NCBI RefSeq assembly: GCF_024599795.1
Contig: NZ_CP102246.1
Location: forward strand, 3,162,001-3,226,000
Length of the DNA stretch: 64,000 nucleotides
Source: Enterobacter cloacae complex sp. R_G8
GTDB taxonomy: Bacteria; Pseudomonadota; Gammaproteobacteria; Enterobacterales; Enterobacteriaceae
Reading direction: 5' to 3'
In this document: positions 1 to 9,802 of the stretch, one piece after another
Position numbering within the stretch: the first letter of the stretch is position 1
Layout: every line of letters starts with the position of its first letter
Notes under the pieces: model-generated
Seen by the model: the letters and a program-made list of their open reading frames with translations, nothing else
Told to the model about the DNA's origin: nothing
Database searches by the model: none
Translations under genes and position numbers: made by a program

Positions 1-171
1 TCCGGTGATGCGCGCCAGTTTAAAGCACGCCTGAATGTGACCGACCAGGGTGAAGACGGGATTGTGGAAGGCGATAACGTGGACGACGCGTTTATGACGA
101 AGCTGTTTGATCTGCTTGCCGCGCACCGCGTCTGGTCGCGCAGCAGCAAAATTGACCAGATACCGGCGTAA
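1..171 (+). CDS. katE: Catalase HPII, C-terminal end (partial)
   Basis: This open reading frame enters from the left edge and ends at a TAA, giving 56 residues. The tail ([19 protein letters not shown]) matches the end of the monofunctional haem catalase HPII, which removes hydrogen peroxide in stationary phase. The fragment comes from the C-terminal flavodoxin-like domain, so no haem or catalytic residues are visible. Position supports the call: katE precedes the chb operon tail-to-tail in E. coli, and chbG follows here in the opposite direction. Confidence 0.85.
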   Translation, partial: SGDARQFKARLNVTDQGEDGIVEGDNVDDAFMTKLFDLLAAHRVWSRSSKIDQIPA

Positions 172-178
172 AAAAAAG

Positions 179-205
179 GCCGGGTAAGGCAAAGCCGCAC
201 CCGGC
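179..205. repeat. REP-like palindrome between katE and chbG, probably also a terminator
   Basis: Inverted arms GCCGGGT and ACCCGGC enclose an imperfect inner stem. The same palindrome recurs at 33364-33391, which marks it as a dispersed REP-type element. It lies between two convergent genes and is followed by CTTTT on the plus strand, so it probably also ends katE transcription. Confidence 0.7.
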
Positions 206-210
206 ACTTT

Positions 211-960
211 TCACAGATCCCTGAATGTCCCCAACCGATACCCGCGCTCGGCAATCGCGTATTTCAGCGATGGCGACGTCAGCACCTCCAGCTCCGCCAG
301 GCGCGGCCAGCAGTAGGCGCTCTTACGCACGATGTTATCGACGAAAGCCGGGTGCGCCATCACCTCCAGTGACCGTTCTCCCCGGGCAGCGGAATCATCC
401 AGCACCTTCAGGAACAGCGCTTCGTCGATTTCATCACCATAAAATGCACTGCTGAACCCCTCGGTTGTGGCCACTGCAACGTCCGGCAATCCGCGTACGT
501 CGCGATCCACGCGCATCGCCACGCCTTTGCGCTGAGCAAATTCCGCGACGAGAGGGAAAATCGCCGGGATCATATGCACGTGGTGATGGCTGTCGATATG
601 CGTAGGTTCGTGACCAAAGAGGTCAACAAAACGGTTGTACTGACAGTCCAGCTCGCGGGCAATCTCTTCGAGCGGCAGTGCGTCCTGTCCTGCCAGTTCC
701 CAAATCCATTTCCCCAGCTGTCCGTCGCGCGTCAGGCCTGGCATCGCTGAAAGCGGCATCCCCAGCGTCAGCACAAAGTGCATGCCCACGCCCAGCTCAG
801 GCGCTTCACGGCTCAACTGCGCCGCGTGCTCTATCGCTTCTCCATTCACCAGCGCAGTGGTCGACGTCACCACGCCCCGGCGACAGGCTTCAACAATGCC
901 GTAGTTCTGCCCTTTTGACAGGCCAAAATCATCAGCATTGACGATCAGCAGGTTTTCCAT
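211..960 (-). CDS. chbG: Chitooligosaccharide deacetylase ChbG
   Basis: ChbG removes an acetyl group from chitobiose and chitotriose phosphates, which makes them inducers for ChbR and substrates for ChbF. The 249 residues equal the E. coli length. The YdjC-type metal site is visible: NADDFG at residues 8-13, and the cluster HIDSHHHVH in the middle of the protein. The start has an AGGA ribosome site a few bases upstream. It is the last gene of chbBCARFG, 11 bases after chbF. It ends against the REP-like element shared with katE. Confidence 0.93.
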   Translation of the reverse strand: MENLLIVNADDFGLSKGQNYGIVEACRRGVVTSTTALVNGEAIEHAAQLSREAPELGVGMHFVLTLGMPLSAMPGLTRDGQLGKWIWELAGQDALPLEEIARELDCQYNRFVDLFGHEPTHIDSHHHVHMIPAIFPLVAEFAQRKGVAMRVDRDVRGLPDVAVATTEGFSSAFYGDEIDEALFLKVLDDSAARGERSLEVMAHPAFVDNIVRKSAYCWPRLAELEVLTSPSLKYAIAERGYRLGTFRDL

Positions 961-971
961 CGCACATCCTC

Positions 972-2327
972 TTAACGGTGTTGGAATTTGAGCTTCTCAA
1001 TCGTGGCAGCAAAGTTTGGCAGCCATTTTTCATGCGCCAGTATCATCTCGCTGGCCAACACTTCCGCATCGCGGTCGGAATGGACCAGCGGGCTGAGGTT
1101 CAACGCCAGCAGCACGTCATTCAACTCACCGCTCAGCGCAGCGTTGCTGGCCGCCACTTCAAACCCTTTGATGGTATGGATGAGCCCCATCACGTTGTCA
1201 TCAAAGTGGGTAATACGCGGATGCGGTTTTGCCCCCTCACGGCCTAGGATACAGGTCATCTCTACGGCCCAGTCGGCCGGGATATTGTCGATATGGCCGT
1301 GGTGCGGCACATTGACGTAGTGCTCAGCCTGCTTGTCATTGTAAATGGCGTTAATCACTTCGCAGGCCGCGTCGGAATAGTACGCCCCACCGCGCTGTTC
1401 AAGCTCTTTCGGCTTCACGTTCAGATTCGGATCTTTATACAAATCAAACAGCTGCTTCTCAACTTTCTGCACTATCTGTGCACGTGCGCCGCCTTTATAG
1501 TACTCACCCATTTCGATAGCCAGCATCTCTTTCTGCTTGAAGTAGTAGAGCAGATAGGAGCATGGCAGCAGGTTCAGGGAACGGATGAGCCCTTCGCTGA
1601 ACGGCAGGTCGAAGATATTTTTCACCGATGCAGCGGTCAGGCGACCGGAGGCCACGCCGTCCAGTAGTTCAGCAAAGCGAGACTGGCCGTTGACTATCAC
1701 ATCTTTGATGAACACCATGTGGTTGAGACCGAACAGATCGATAGAGAGATCGTCGTTGTCGGTCAGCTCCAGCACGTCGCGGATAAACATCTTCATGCCA
1801 ATCGGAATATTGCAGACGCCGATAAAACGCTTGAAGTTGGTATGGCGATAGACCGCCTCGGTGACCATCCCGGCCGGGTTGGTAAAGTTAATCACCCATG
1901 CGTTCGGGCAGATCTCCTGCACATCGTTGATGATGTCGAAAATGACCGGGATGGTGCGCAGACCTTTAAACAGGCCGCCCGCGCCGTTGGTTTCCTGTCC
2001 CAGATAGCCGTGGCTCAGCGGAATGCGTTCGTCCAGTTCACGCGCTTTGAGCTGGCCTACGCGCAGTTGGGTGGTGACGAAGTCAGCGTCTTTCAACGCC
2101 TGGCGGCGATCGAGCGTCTTATGCACGGTTAATGGCACACCGGCTTTTTCTACCATCCGCTGGCACAGGTCGAAAATAATATTCAGCTTTTCCTGACCTT
2201 CCTCAACATCCACCAGCCATAATTCGCTGACCGGTAATTCATGATAACGTTTCAGGAAACCTTCCAGTAATTCCGGGGTATAGCTGCTGCCGCCGCCAAT
2301 GGTCACGACTTTTAATTTCTTTTGCAT
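972..2327 (-). CDS. chbF: 6-phospho-beta-glucosidase ChbF (GH4)
   Basis: A family GH4 glycosidase that cleaves the phosphorylated, mono-deacetylated chitobiose delivered by the chb phosphotransferase system. It needs NAD and a divalent metal. The N-terminus shows the dinucleotide-binding motif [12 protein letters not shown], followed by the GH4 signatures NFTNPAG and CNIPIG and then LNHM, which supply metal and NAD contacts in the family. The length of 451 residues is normal. It lies between chbR and chbG in the operon, about 110 bases after chbR. Confidence 0.94.
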   Translation of the reverse strand: MQKKLKVVTIGGGSSYTPELLEGFLKRYHELPVSELWLVDVEEGQEKLNIIFDLCQRMVEKAGVPLTVHKTLDRRQALKDADFVTTQLRVGQLKARELDERIPLSHGYLGQETNGAGGLFKGLRTIPVIFDIINDVQEICPNAWVINFTNPAGMVTEAVYRHTNFKRFIGVCNIPIGMKMFIRDVLELTDNDDLSIDLFGLNHMVFIKDVIVNGQSRFAELLDGVASGRLTAASVKNIFDLPFSEGLIRSLNLLPCSYLLYYFKQKEMLAIEMGEYYKGGARAQIVQKVEKQLFDLYKDPNLNVKPKELEQRGGAYYSDAACEVINAIYNDKQAEHYVNVPHHGHIDNIPADWAVEMTCILGREGAKPHPRITHFDDNVMGLIHTIKGFEVAASNAALSGELNDVLLALNLSPLVHSDRDAEVLASEMILAHEKWLPNFAATIEKLKFQHR

Positions 2328-2437
2328 AACATCTCCCTTAGCGTATCAGGTTAATCGCCTGCAAGGTATAGCGGACTCTTCCCGCTATTTGGGCAAGCAA
2401 TCAAGTCAATATTCGTGGCGAATACACTCGCCAGGCA

Positions 2438-3256
2438 CTAATTAATTACCGTCAAATTCTTCCGGTAACTGTTTGGTGTGAATGAGGTAAATTTCTTAAA
2501 GGTTTTAATAAACAGGCTGGGGCTACTGTAACCGGACTCATAAGCAATATCGGTGACAGAGTAGTTGGTAATTTCCAGCTGTTTTTTGGCAAAATTAATG
2601 CGGATTTCATTAATAATTTGCACGGGCGTTTTACGATAATAACGCTGTGTCGCCCGGGTCAGGTATTCCTGGGATTTTCCGGACAGTGACACCATATTTT
2701 CCAGAGCATTCTCGCTGAACTGCCCTTTGTCGTGCATCAACTCGACGGTACTGCGAAGCCATTGCGGAACATCATCGGTCACCTGCTGCTCTTCACGGTG
2801 ATGGCGAAGACGGTTCATTACGTAGAACGTCACGGTTTCGATAAACTCATCGAACTCATTGTCGCGGAAGTTGAGCGAGGCAATCACCGTTTCTATCCAG
2901 GTCATGAATTCGTTTTTGACGCGATAGACCTGTGATGCCACAAAGCAGAACGGCACCAGCGGCAGATAGTGTTTCTCAAAGAAGCGTCTGCTGACGCCAA
3001 CGTTAAGAATGCGGGTGGCACCAAATTCATAAAAACTCTGGTGGTAAGACCCCATCGGCAGGAAGACAAAATCACCGCGCTCCAGCAGGACACGCTTACC
3101 GTTAATCTCCTGGTAATAGCGGCCGGTCAGAACAATCGTGAACTCGTAGTAGTCATGCTGGTGCAGACCACTGGCGCTCTCCGTCTTGTTGTAAATAACC
3201 ACGTGAAAATTCTTGCCATTAAACAGCTGCTGTTCAAGTGCGGTTTTGATTTCCAT
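2438..3256 (-). CDS. chbR: AraC-family dual regulator of the chb operon, ChbR
   Basis: ChbR represses chb without inducer and activates it when deacetylated chitobiose phosphate is present. The protein has an N-terminal cupin sensor (HQHDYYEF, about residues 33-40) and a C-terminal double helix-turn-helix with the motif [13 protein letters not shown]. At 272 residues it is slightly shorter than the 280 of E. coli, with the difference at the extreme N-terminus. An AGGAGG ribosome site precedes the start. Within the operon it follows chbA by about 30 bases. Confidence 0.92.
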   Translation of the reverse strand: MEIKTALEQQLFNGKNFHVVIYNKTESASGLHQHDYYEFTIVLTGRYYQEINGKRVLLERGDFVFLPMGSYHQSFYEFGATRILNVGVSRRFFEKHYLPLVPFCFVASQVYRVKNEFMTWIETVIASLNFRDNEFDEFIETVTFYVMNRLRHHREEQQVTDDVPQWLRSTVELMHDKGQFSENALENMVSLSGKSQEYLTRATQRYYRKTPVQIINEIRINFAKKQLEITNYSVTDIAYESGYSSPSLFIKTFKKFTSFTPNSYRKNLTVIN

Positions 3257-3285
3257 CGTGCTGACCTCCTGCTACTCAGTCTGAC

Positions 3286-3633
3286 TTACTGCAGCTTCTC
3301 GTGAAGCTCAATTAACTCTGCCACCAGTTCGCGCGCCAGCATCGAGGTCATCAGGTGATCCTGCGCATGTACCAGCACCAGGCTGACTTTCATCTTCCCT
3401 TCGCCCTGGTCGCCTTCGATAAGCTTGGTCTGCACCAGGTGCGCTTCATTCAGCGCGATGCGGGATTGATCCATCATGGTCCTGGCGGCGGCGAAATCGC
3501 CCTGCTTGGCCTGTTTCAGGGCGGCATACGCCAGGCTACGTGCTTGCCCGGAGTTGATGATAAGCCCCATCACTACTTCTTCCAGATCGTTCTCTACGGC
3601 GTCTTCGGCTACGATACTATCCAAATCTAACAT
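3286..3633 (-). CDS. chbA: PTS chitobiose-specific EIIA component
   Basis: ChbA is the lactose/cellobiose-type IIA protein that passes phosphate from HPr to ChbB. It is a small all-helical protein of 115 residues, as in E. coli. The expected phospho-acceptor is His89 in VHAQDH. The frame is open 15 codons further upstream, but the internal ATG is preferred: it has AAAGGAG at the right distance and matches the family N-terminus (MLDLDSI). The gene follows chbC by about 48 bases. Confidence 0.94.
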   Translation of the reverse strand: MLDLDSIVAEDAVENDLEEVVMGLIINSGQARSLAYAALKQAKQGDFAAARTMMDQSRIALNEAHLVQTKLIEGDQGEGKMKVSLVLVHAQDHLMTSMLARELVAELIELHEKLQ

Positions 3634-3681
3634 CTTTAAGCTCCTTTTCGCTGGCGCGGGCGACCCCGCGCCGGGCAATAT

Positions 3682-5040
3682 TTAGAATTTCAGTGCGAGG
3701 GCGATATCCTCTTCGCTCTCTTCTTCATCAATTACGGTCGCGGCTTTGTTGGCTATCGCCACGAATGGCATATAGAGCAGTGTTGCAATCCCGAGGTTGA
3801 ATATCGCCAGCAGGAAGGCGGCTACGCTACCGTTGGTATTGAAGAATGCTCCCAGACCCGCCGGCATGGTCCACGGCGCAATGTTGGTCACAGGCGGGAT
3901 AATGCCCAGGTAATAGGCCGTCAGGGTGATCCCCGCCAGCAGCGGCTGAATCAGGACGAATGGAATGAACATCACCGGGTTCATGATGATAGGCAGACCA
4001 AACAGAATCGGCTCGTTAATCTGGAAGATGCCTGACGGCAGCGCCAGCTTCGCAACCTGACGATGGTCAGCGCGACGAGAGACAATAAAGACCGCGATGA
4101 TCAGACCCAGCGTCGCCCCGGTACCCCCCAGGAAGATATAAGAGTCCAGCATCGGCTTCGCCCACACATGGAAGGTTTTACCTGCCGCCAGCGCCGCATC
4201 AACGGAGCCGTACTGCTGATAAAGTGCAACGTTTTCCAGTGCCCATGGGGTCATGATACCGCTGTCCAGCGCCGCCAGTGCCAGTGAACCATGCACGCCG
4301 AAGAACCACAGCAGGGAGGTGAAAATCACGTACGCCCAACCGACCACGCCACCCATCGACGCCAGCGGCGTAGAGATAGAGTCCATGATGATCTGGTGGA
4401 AGTTTGTGCCCCAGTGAGAGAGCGCCCAGGCAATAATCCCCATGATGGAGAGAATAATGAAGCCTGGAATCAACGCGGAAAATGAACGGGAAACGGAGGC
4501 CGGTACGCTATCCGGCAGGCGAATTACCCAGTTGCGACGGATAATAAAGGTGAACATCTCGGCAACCACCAGACCGATAACAATACCGGAAATAATGTTT
4601 GCCCCACCCAGCCAGTTAGCGCCTACCGCATAAGCTTCACCCACGCTGTAAGGGGTGACGGTCATAAAGGCGGCAACGGACAATAACCCCGCGGCCAGCG
4701 GATCCACCTTGCGTTCTTCGGCTAATGCCATCCCAATAAAGAAAGGCGCCATCAGCGACATAATACCCAACGTACCGTTATATACGTTGCCGCCGATGGC
4801 TTTAAAACCGTTAAGGGTTTCAATGGTTGAAGCGTCTAACCGAATTCCTAATGAATAAAAAAAGGAACCTTCACCAAAGCTCAGAAAAACGTTGTTAATT
4901 AAAACGAACATTGCCCCGGCCAGCGTCAACGGCATTAATTTAATAAAGCCGTTTTTGATGGCATTAACGTGAGGCTGCTTTCCTATTTTAACAGCAAAAG
5001 GAAGGAGTACCTTTTCAAGTGAAGCGATGACTTTACTCAT
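3682..5040 (-). CDS. chbC: PTS chitobiose-specific EIIC permease
   Basis: ChbC is the membrane channel that takes up N,N'-diacetylchitobiose while ChbB phosphorylates it. The 452 residues match E. coli. The sequence has about ten hydrophobic segments and the conserved EIIC signatures GVHGSLA and NEPILFGLP in the substrate-binding region. It lies about 80 bases downstream of chbB. That gap is a regulatory RNA element (see 5097-5108) that in E. coli binds the small RNA ChiX and affects chbC expression. Confidence 0.95.
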   Translation of the reverse strand: MSKVIASLEKVLLPFAVKIGKQPHVNAIKNGFIKLMPLTLAGAMFVLINNVFLSFGEGSFFYSLGIRLDASTIETLNGFKAIGGNVYNGTLGIMSLMAPFFIGMALAEERKVDPLAAGLLSVAAFMTVTPYSVGEAYAVGANWLGGANIISGIVIGLVVAEMFTFIIRRNWVIRLPDSVPASVSRSFSALIPGFIILSIMGIIAWALSHWGTNFHQIIMDSISTPLASMGGVVGWAYVIFTSLLWFFGVHGSLALAALDSGIMTPWALENVALYQQYGSVDAALAAGKTFHVWAKPMLDSYIFLGGTGATLGLIIAVFIVSRRADHRQVAKLALPSGIFQINEPILFGLPIIMNPVMFIPFVLIQPLLAGITLTAYYLGIIPPVTNIAPWTMPAGLGAFFNTNGSVAAFLLAIFNLGIATLLYMPFVAIANKAATVIDEEESEEDIALALKF

Positions 5041-5096
5041 AGGAAAATACCCTTAAATGCCGCAACCCAGGTCACGGCGTATTGTGTGTGAAATAA

Positions 5097-5108
5097 CTCT
5101 TTGACGGG
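5097..5108 (-). promoter_or_regulatory. ChiX pairing site in the chbB-chbC intercistronic RNA
   Basis: The operon mRNA, read on the minus strand, carries CCCGTCAAAGAG here. This is a perfect 12-base complement of CTCTTTGACGGG, part of the seed of the small RNA ChiX as I remember it from E. coli. In E. coli this intercistronic RNA acts as a decoy that titrates and destabilises ChiX when chb is induced. The site is seen directly; the function is by homology. Confidence 0.8.
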
Positions 5109-5119
5109 AAAAATAAAAA

Positions 5120-5437
5120 TTAATTAGCAGCTTTTTTAATGGCTGCCACAGCAGCTTTCAGTACACCTAAACCATCAATCTTTCCATACAGTCCCGAGTC
5201 GATAACCTCGACCGGTTTATTCGGTAACAGACGTTGAATCTCTGGCAGCATGTACGCGATCTGCGGTCCCAGTAAAACGACATCCGCGGTCTGTCCTTTT
5301 TCGCCCGCCAGCGTTTCCGGGAACGCTTCTATCACGACAGGCACTTCATACTTTTCAGCCTGCGCACGCATCTTTGACACCAGCAGTGACGTTGACATGC
5401 CCGCAGAGCAGAACAGATAGATATGTTTCTTTTCCAT
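5120..5437 (-). CDS. chbB: PTS chitobiose-specific EIIB component
   Basis: ChbB is the cytoplasmic IIB domain of the chitobiose phosphotransferase, phosphorylated on Cys10 (LFCSAGMST) by ChbA, and passes the phosphate to the sugar in ChbC. The 105 residues are one short of E. coli. It is the first gene of chbBCARFG. The roughly 230 bases upstream, up to the osmE terminator, should contain the operon promoter and the sites for ChbR, NagC and CRP known from E. coli. Confidence 0.95.
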   Translation of the reverse strand: MEKKHIYLFCSAGMSTSLLVSKMRAQAEKYEVPVVIEAFPETLAGEKGQTADVVLLGPQIAYMLPEIQRLLPNKPVEVIDSGLYGKIDGLGVLKAAVAAIKKAAN

Positions 5438-5630
5438 AATAATTTCCCTCTTGTATGACTACCTGCCGTCGCGCTATCACTCGACTCGCTCTCCTGGCTG
5501 ACAGGTAATGTGCTGACTGTTGTTTATCGTTGGAGTGAGTATACGTAATGGTACAGAGGGGGGATAATTCTGCACAGGCCTAAATTGTCTCTCATTGACC
5601 TGGCTTGTTGACTACCTTCACATTTCAGGC

Positions 5631-5654
5631 AAATAATTCGCGCAAAGAAATAAG
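5631..5654. promoter_or_regulatory. Possible NagC operator upstream of chbB
   Basis: The stretch contains AATAATTCGCG followed by an AT-rich AGAAATAAG half. This resembles NagC operators, which have a TTCGCG core with flanking AAATAA. NagC represses chb in E. coli. The match is only partial on the right half, and the site lies about 195 bases upstream of the chbB start. Confidence 0.35.
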
Positions 5655-5669
5655 ATTTACGTATGCATA

Positions 5670-5692
5670 AAAAAACCGGCCTAAAGGCCGGC
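5670..5692 (-). terminator. Rho-independent terminator of osmE
   Basis: CCGGCC and GGCCGG arms are separated by a TAAA loop. On the minus strand the hairpin is followed by seven T residues. It lies about 25 bases after the osmE stop codon. Confidence 0.9.
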
Positions 5693-5718
5693 TTGTTAAC
5701 ATCCTCAGGCAAGCAGGG

Positions 5719-6063
5719 TTACTGCGCCTTAGGTGCCTGCGGATCGGTATCGTATTCAGCACAGGTCTGGTAACCGGAATTGATCACGTGACCGGTGTCA
5801 TCCAGAGCAACAAAGTAGGTTTCTGCCTTACCATCACGTTGACCCAGGATATAGGTCTGGCAGGTACCACGCGCGTGGATCATCGTCACTTCTGACGAAG
5901 GCTTACCGGCAATCGCCGCCACCTGCGAACGCGTCATGCCTTTTTTGACATCTTTCACTACCGGCTGTGTAAACTGATCTTTGGTGCGATCGTACGCCGT
6001 ACACCCTGCCAGCATAGTCAGTACCGCCGCTGCGCTAAGAATTCCTGCTACGTTCTTGTTCAT
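5719..6063 (-). CDS. osmE: Osmotically inducible lipoprotein OsmE
   Basis: A small outer-membrane lipoprotein of the SmpA/OmlA fold family, induced by high osmolarity and stationary phase; its molecular role is not known. The 114 residues have a signal peptide ending in the lipobox LAGC, so the mature lipid-modified cysteine is near residue 21. The rest contains the family core ([18 protein letters not shown]). It has its own terminator and lies between the chb operon and nadE, as in E. coli. Confidence 0.93.
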   Translation of the reverse strand: MNKNVAGILSAAAVLTMLAGCTAYDRTKDQFTQPVVKDVKKGMTRSQVAAIAGKPSSEVTMIHARGTCQTYILGQRDGKAETYFVALDDTGHVINSGYQTCAEYDTDPQAPKAQ

Positions 6064-6295
6064 ATTCCGTCCTCTTGTTTATCAGCGTGTTATCTAAGCA
6101 TGGGATAAAAAGTACTATTGTTCAACTTTGCGAGTTACGCCAGACGAATTTCGGAAAATTCTAATAAAACAACGATAAGCTGCTAAAACGCCGCAAAATA
6201 GCGCACTCGAAACTGTGATCCTTGTCGTTTTACGCCTGAAGGGTTAGTTTTAACAGTTAACACATTCTGTTTATGGTCTGCATATGGAGGGCGTG

Positions 6296-7123
6296 ATGGC
6301 TCTGCAACACGAGATTATCCAGGCGCTGGGCGCGAAGCCTGCGGTAGATGCTAATGAAGAGATCCGCCGCAGCGTGGATTTTTTAAAATCGTACTTAAAA
6401 ACGAACTCTTTCCTGAAATCTCTGGTGCTGGGCATCAGCGGGGGCCAGGATTCAACGCTGACCGGTAAACTCTGCCAGATGGCAATCTCAGAGCTGCGCG
6501 AAGAGACCGGGGATGAATCCCTGCAGTTTATCGCCGTACGTCTTCCGTATGGCGTGCAGGCGGACGAACAGGATTGTCAGGATGCTATCGCCTTTATCCA
6601 GCCTGACCGCGTGCTGACGGTCAATATCAAAGGATCGGTGCTGGCGAGCGAACAGGCGCTGCGCGAAGCGGGCATTGAGCTGAGCGATTTTGTGCGCGGC
6701 AATGAAAAAGCGCGCGAGCGTATGAAAGCACAGTACAGCATCGCCGGCATGACCAAAGGCGTGGTTGTCGGGACCGATCACGCGGCGGAAGCCATCACCG
6801 GCTTCTTCACCAAATACGGCGACGGTGGCACCGACATTAACCCTATCTTCCGTTTGAACAAGCGTCAGGGTAAACAACTGCTGGCTGCGCTGGGCTGTCC
6901 GGAGCATTTATACAAGAAAGCGCCAACGGCGGATCTGGAAGACGATCGCCCTTCCCTGCCGGATGAAGCGGCGCTCGGTGTGACCTATGACAACATCGAT
7001 GATTATCTGGAAGGCAAGAAACTGGACGAGAGTATCGCGAAGATTATCGAAGGCTGGTATCTGAAAACCGAGCACAAACGCCGCCCACCCATTACCGTGT
7101 TTGACGATTTCTGGAAGAAATAG
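6296..7123 (+). CDS. nadE: NH3-dependent NAD+ synthetase
   Basis: NadE amidates nicotinic acid adenine dinucleotide to NAD+ with ammonia and ATP, the last step of NAD synthesis. The P-loop of the N-type pyrophosphatase family, SGGQDS, is at residues 48-53. The 275-residue length equals E. coli when the ATG at 6296 is used. That ATG has GGAGG eight bases upstream; an in-frame ATG four codons earlier overlaps the ribosome site and is not preferred. The gene stands alone and ends in a strong terminator. Confidence 0.95.
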   Translation: MALQHEIIQALGAKPAVDANEEIRRSVDFLKSYLKTNSFLKSLVLGISGGQDSTLTGKLCQMAISELREETGDESLQFIAVRLPYGVQADEQDCQDAIAFIQPDRVLTVNIKGSVLASEQALREAGIELSDFVRGNEKARERMKAQYSIAGMTKGVVVGTDHAAEAITGFFTKYGDGGTDINPIFRLNKRQGKQLLAALGCPEHLYKKAPTADLEDDRPSLPDEAALGVTYDNIDDYLEGKKLDESIAKIIEGWYLKTEHKRRPPITVFDDFWKK

Positions 7124-7130
7124 AAGTAAA

Positions 7131-7154
7131 ACGGTAACCCAGGTTACCGTTTTT
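7131..7154 (+). terminator. Rho-independent terminator of nadE
   Basis: Perfect 9-base arms ACGGTAACC and GGTTACCGT are separated by two bases and followed by five T residues. It starts eight bases after the nadE stop. Confidence 0.93.
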
Positions 7155-7163
7155 AATGTTTGC

Positions 7164-7200
7164 GCCCTCTCCCGTGGGAGAGGGTTGGGGTGAGGGCATC
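7164..7200. repeat. Intergenic repeat of the CCCTCTCCC/GGGAGAGGG class
   Basis: CCCTCTCCC and GGGAGAGGG form a hairpin, followed by TTGGGGTGAGGG. Related copies are at 25931-25961 (inverted orientation) and 34851-34886, with degenerate ones near 34795 and 35231. It behaves as a dispersed REP-like element lying only between genes. Confidence 0.75.
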
Positions 7201-7239
7201 AGGCCACCCGGCTCTTTTTTAACCACCCCACACCTGCTA

Positions 7240-7259
7240 CACTGTATACCTGAACAGTA
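7240..7259 (+). promoter_or_regulatory. LexA (SOS) box of cho
   Basis: CTGT and ACAG are separated by eight AT-rich bases (ATACCTGA), with the extended ends CA and TA. This is a near-consensus LexA operator. It ends only 13 bases before the GTG start of cho, so LexA would block the cho promoter directly. Confidence 0.9.
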
Positions 7260-7272
7260 TATGGAGTGGTAT

Positions 7273-8151
7273 GTGAGCAGGCGTCAATCTGCCCCGCGTC
7301 TTGAGTTTGAAGCGGCGGCTATCTATGAATATCCCGAACATCTCCGCCCCTGGCTTGAGGAATTGCCTAAACAGCCAGGCGTGTACATCTTTCATGGCGA
7401 AAGCGACACCCTGCCGCTCTATATCGGCAAGAGCGTGAATATTCGCAGCCGGGTGCTGTCCCATCTGCGCACGCCGGACGAAGCCGCCATGCTCCGTCAG
7501 TCGCGACGCATCAGCTGGTATCCGACCGCGGGAGAGATGGGGGCGCTCTTACTGGAAGCCCGGTTAATTAAAGAACAACAGCCGCTGTTTAATAAGCGTC
7601 TGCGCCGCAATCGTCAGCTCTGCTCGCTGCAGATAACCGCGGGCAAACCGCAGGTTGTCTATGCGCGCGACGTCGATTTTTCCCATGCACCGAATCTGTA
7701 CGGCCTGTTCGCCAACAAACGTGCTGCGCTACAGGCGCTGCAAACGCTGGCGGACGAGCAGCAGCTTTGCTACAGCCTGCTGGGGCTGGAGGCCACCACC
7801 CGTGGACGCGCCTGTTTCCGCTCTGCGCTCAAGCGCTGTGCGGGTGCCTGCTGCGGCAAAGAGAGCCTGGAGGAACATCACGCCCGGCTTCTTGGCGGGC
7901 TGGCGGCCATCAGCGTGAACTGCTGGCCATGGGAAGGCGCTGTTGCGCTAAAAGAAGTGGGAGAGACGATGACGCAGTACCACATCGTCCATAACTGGTT
8001 CTGGCTGGGTGCGGTCGATAACCTGCAGGAGGCCGCCACCCTGTTACGCACACCCGCCGGCTTCGACCATGATGGCTACAAAATTCTCTGTAAGCCCGTG
8101 CTGACCGGCGAGTTTGACGTTATTGTGCTCAGTGACCAGGCAGCCAGTTGA
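7273..8151 (+). CDS. cho: Excinuclease Cho (UvrC homologue)
   Basis: Cho makes the 3' incision during nucleotide excision repair of bulky lesions that UvrC handles poorly. The GIY-YIG nuclease fold is visible near residues 36-65 (GVYIF, then [13 protein letters not shown]). It lacks the helix-hairpin-helix and UvrB-binding parts of UvrC, as is normal for Cho. The GTG at 7273 has GGAGTGG upstream and gives 292 residues, close to the 295 of E. coli; an ATG four codons earlier is possible. A LexA box lies just upstream, and the 3' end overlaps ves by 23 bases, tail to tail. Confidence 0.92.
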   Translation: MSRRQSAPRLEFEAAAIYEYPEHLRPWLEELPKQPGVYIFHGESDTLPLYIGKSVNIRSRVLSHLRTPDEAAMLRQSRRISWYPTAGEMGALLLEARLIKEQQPLFNKRLRRNRQLCSLQITAGKPQVVYARDVDFSHAPNLYGLFANKRAALQALQTLADEQQLCYSLLGLEATTRGRACFRSALKRCAGACCGKESLEEHHARLLGGLAAISVNCWPWEGAVALKEVGETMTQYHIVHNWFWLGAVDNLQEAATLLRTPAGFDHDGYKILCKPVLTGEFDVIVLSDQAAS

Positions 8152-8686
8152 TTTCGCTGAATAATAACGTGCCCTGTGATTCCAGCAAACGGAGGGTATG
8201 GGTTCCCTCCTCCCAGCTCGCGCCCTGATCGGCCGTCAGCAATTTATCCCCCAACTGCCACGCACCGCTTAACACGAATACCACACCGCCGCGTGAACCA
8301 AAGGTGGTAAAGGTACGGTCAGCCACCCGCACTTTCGCCTGGCAGCAATCCCGCCGGGTCATGATGTTGAAGTCCATCGACATCTGACCTTCGGTGAGCA
8401 GCGCTTTTACGGGCTGATCGCCGGAAAAACAAAAGGGCTGATGGTGCTTCAGGGTATGGCAAAACGCCTGACCGGCATCCAGCGTCACCTCTCCCCCTTC
8501 CAGCAAGGTAATCACCCGATCCACACCCGGAAAAGAGGAAAACTCGCCATTACTGGCGATGGTCGCAATGCTGGCACGCCAGAAAAAGTCGCGCGTCGCG
8601 GGAGGAAAACAACAAATTTCGCGCGTCTCACCAGCACCATTACGCCAGAGACTGACCGGCATCTTACGGATATCAAAGAACTCCAT
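8129..8686 (-). CDS. ves: Ves/HutD-family cupin protein
   Basis: Ves is a cold- and stress-inducible cupin of the HutD family with unknown substrate. The 185 residues match E. coli Ves closely over the conserved stretches [23 protein letters not shown] and [13 protein letters not shown]. The internal ATG at 8686 is chosen over one 12 codons upstream because AGGAG lies seven bases before it and the protein then begins MEFFDIRKM, as in the family. It is about six residues shorter at the C-terminus than E. coli. Confidence 0.9.
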   Translation of the reverse strand: MEFFDIRKMPVSLWRNGAGETREICCFPPATRDFFWRASIATIASNGEFSSFPGVDRVITLLEGGEVTLDAGQAFCHTLKHHQPFCFSGDQPVKALLTEGQMSMDFNIMTRRDCCQAKVRVADRTFTTFGSRGGVVFVLSGAWQLGDKLLTADQGASWEEGTHTLRLLESQGTLLFSEINWLPGH

Positions 8687-8894
8687 CACCACTCCTGAAT
8701 GGCGCAACGAGCGCCAGGGCAAGGATATCGCTATCGTTGCTGTCTTGTTTGTTATGGTTGAATAGTCACAGACGTATTATCGGCAGCAGAGTGGGCAGGC
8801 CTTAGCGGGACGTGGATAAAAATCTAACGTCATGAATTCTCTGAAGCGATGTGAGGAGAATACCGCGCCTGTTGCGGCAGACAAGAGGGTAAGA

Positions 8895-8954
8895 AAGAAA
8901 AAACCGCCGGTCCTGTCCACAGCGTTTGCGCTTTTGTAGACAGGATCCCGGCGG
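8895..8954 (-). terminator. Long-stem terminator of spy
   Basis: CCGCCGGTCCTGTC pairs with GACAGGATCCCGGCGG, leaving a 21-base loop. On the minus strand the stem is followed by a T-rich run. It starts about 20 bases after the spy stop. The remaining sequence between ves and this hairpin shows no other gene. Confidence 0.85.
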
Positions 8955-8973
8955 TCTTAAGAGGGTGAACCGA

Positions 8974-9465
8974 TTATTCGGTTGGTGCTGGCATTTTACC
9001 TTCCATTGCCGGACGTTCTGTCAGACGCTTCTCAAAATTGGCATTAAATTGTTTTTTCTGTTCCGGCGTCAGAATGTTGTAGATCTTGTTCTGGGTTTCC
9101 ATATGAGCCAGCATGCGTGCTTTATGCTGCTCAGCCATTTTGTCGATCTGCGCTTCGGCTTTGGCCTTATCGAAGCTGTCGCTGGCGATGATGTCATGCA
9201 TCGCGCGGCGCTCTTCCAGCGGAGGACGTTTCATCTGGTCACGCTGGCTTTTCATGATGTCGCGGATCTGCTGTTTCTGTGCATCCGTGAGGTTCAGATC
9301 TTTGAACATCATCATCTCGTGCATACCCGGCTTGCCTTTGTGATGCATCATCATTTTGCCTTCAGCAGGCGCGGCAGTCGTGGTTGCGGTATCTGCGGCG
9401 AACGCCATGCTGGTAGCGCCCAGAGCCAGGGTAGAAGCAACAAACAGTGCAGTAAACTTACGCAT
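8974..9465 (-). CDS. spy: Periplasmic chaperone Spy
   Basis: Spy is an ATP-independent periplasmic chaperone that protects proteins from tannins, ethanol and other envelope stress. The 163 residues begin with a signal peptide (cleavage likely after AMAFA), followed by the all-helical LTXXQ-type body (LTDAQKQQIRDIM and LTPEQKKQFNANF). The length is two more than E. coli. In E. coli both CpxR and BaeR activate spy, and a BaeR-like box lies upstream here. Confidence 0.94.
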   Translation of the reverse strand: MRKFTALFVASTLALGATSMAFAADTATTTAAPAEGKMMMHHKGKPGMHEMMMFKDLNLTDAQKQQIRDIMKSQRDQMKRPPLEERRAMHDIIASDSFDKAKAEAQIDKMAEQHKARMLAHMETQNKIYNILTPEQKKQFNANFEKRLTERPAMEGKMPAPTE

Positions 9466-9590
9466 AATTTATTTCCTTACTTTCAGTTATTCTTCGGCGC
9501 TATGCCGTGTTGACGAGATTAACTTTACGGGGTTTATCGTCAATTAGTCAGAGCAACGGTAAAACAATGAAAGTGTAAAAAACAAATTTT

Positions 9591-9611
9591 CGCCAAATAT
9601 GGAGGAAATAA
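9591..9611 (-). promoter_or_regulatory. BaeR box upstream of spy
   Basis: Read on the minus strand the sequence is TTATTTCCTCCATATTTGGC, very close to the BaeR consensus TTTTTCTCCATDATTGGC. It is about 125 bases upstream of the spy start. The rest of the 337-base gap holds AT-rich promoter sequence and the ast terminator; no gene is seen. Confidence 0.7.
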
Positions 9612-9771
9612 GGATAAAGCGTGGAGAGTTGCAACAAAAATATGCAATAGACTGATTATCAAGAGATTGTGCAGAAGTATAACTAACTGCCGATTAATAA
9701 TAAAGCAATAATCCAGGAATATTCCGCAAAGAAAATGCGATCGCCTTAATCGCTAAGAAAATAGTTTTAAA

Positions 9772-9799
9772 TTTCCCCTCCTGCAGACAGGAGGGGAAA
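9772..9799 (-). terminator. Hairpin terminator at the end of the ast operon
   Basis: Perfect 12-base arms TTTCCCCTCCTG and CAGGAGGGGAAA surround a four-base loop, three bases after the astE stop. The U-tract on the minus strand is short (AAATTT), so efficiency is uncertain. Confidence 0.75.
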
Positions 9800-9802
9800 C
9801 GA

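Noticed and set aside
5524..5712. A 62-residue minus-strand frame upstream of chbB
   Set aside because: It runs over the osmE terminator and the chb control region, has no ribosome site and no recognisable sequence.
9551..9585. CpxR box upstream of spy
   Set aside because: GTAAA repeats are present, but the spacing does not give the GTAAA-N5-GTAAA pattern cleanly, so only the BaeR box is listed.
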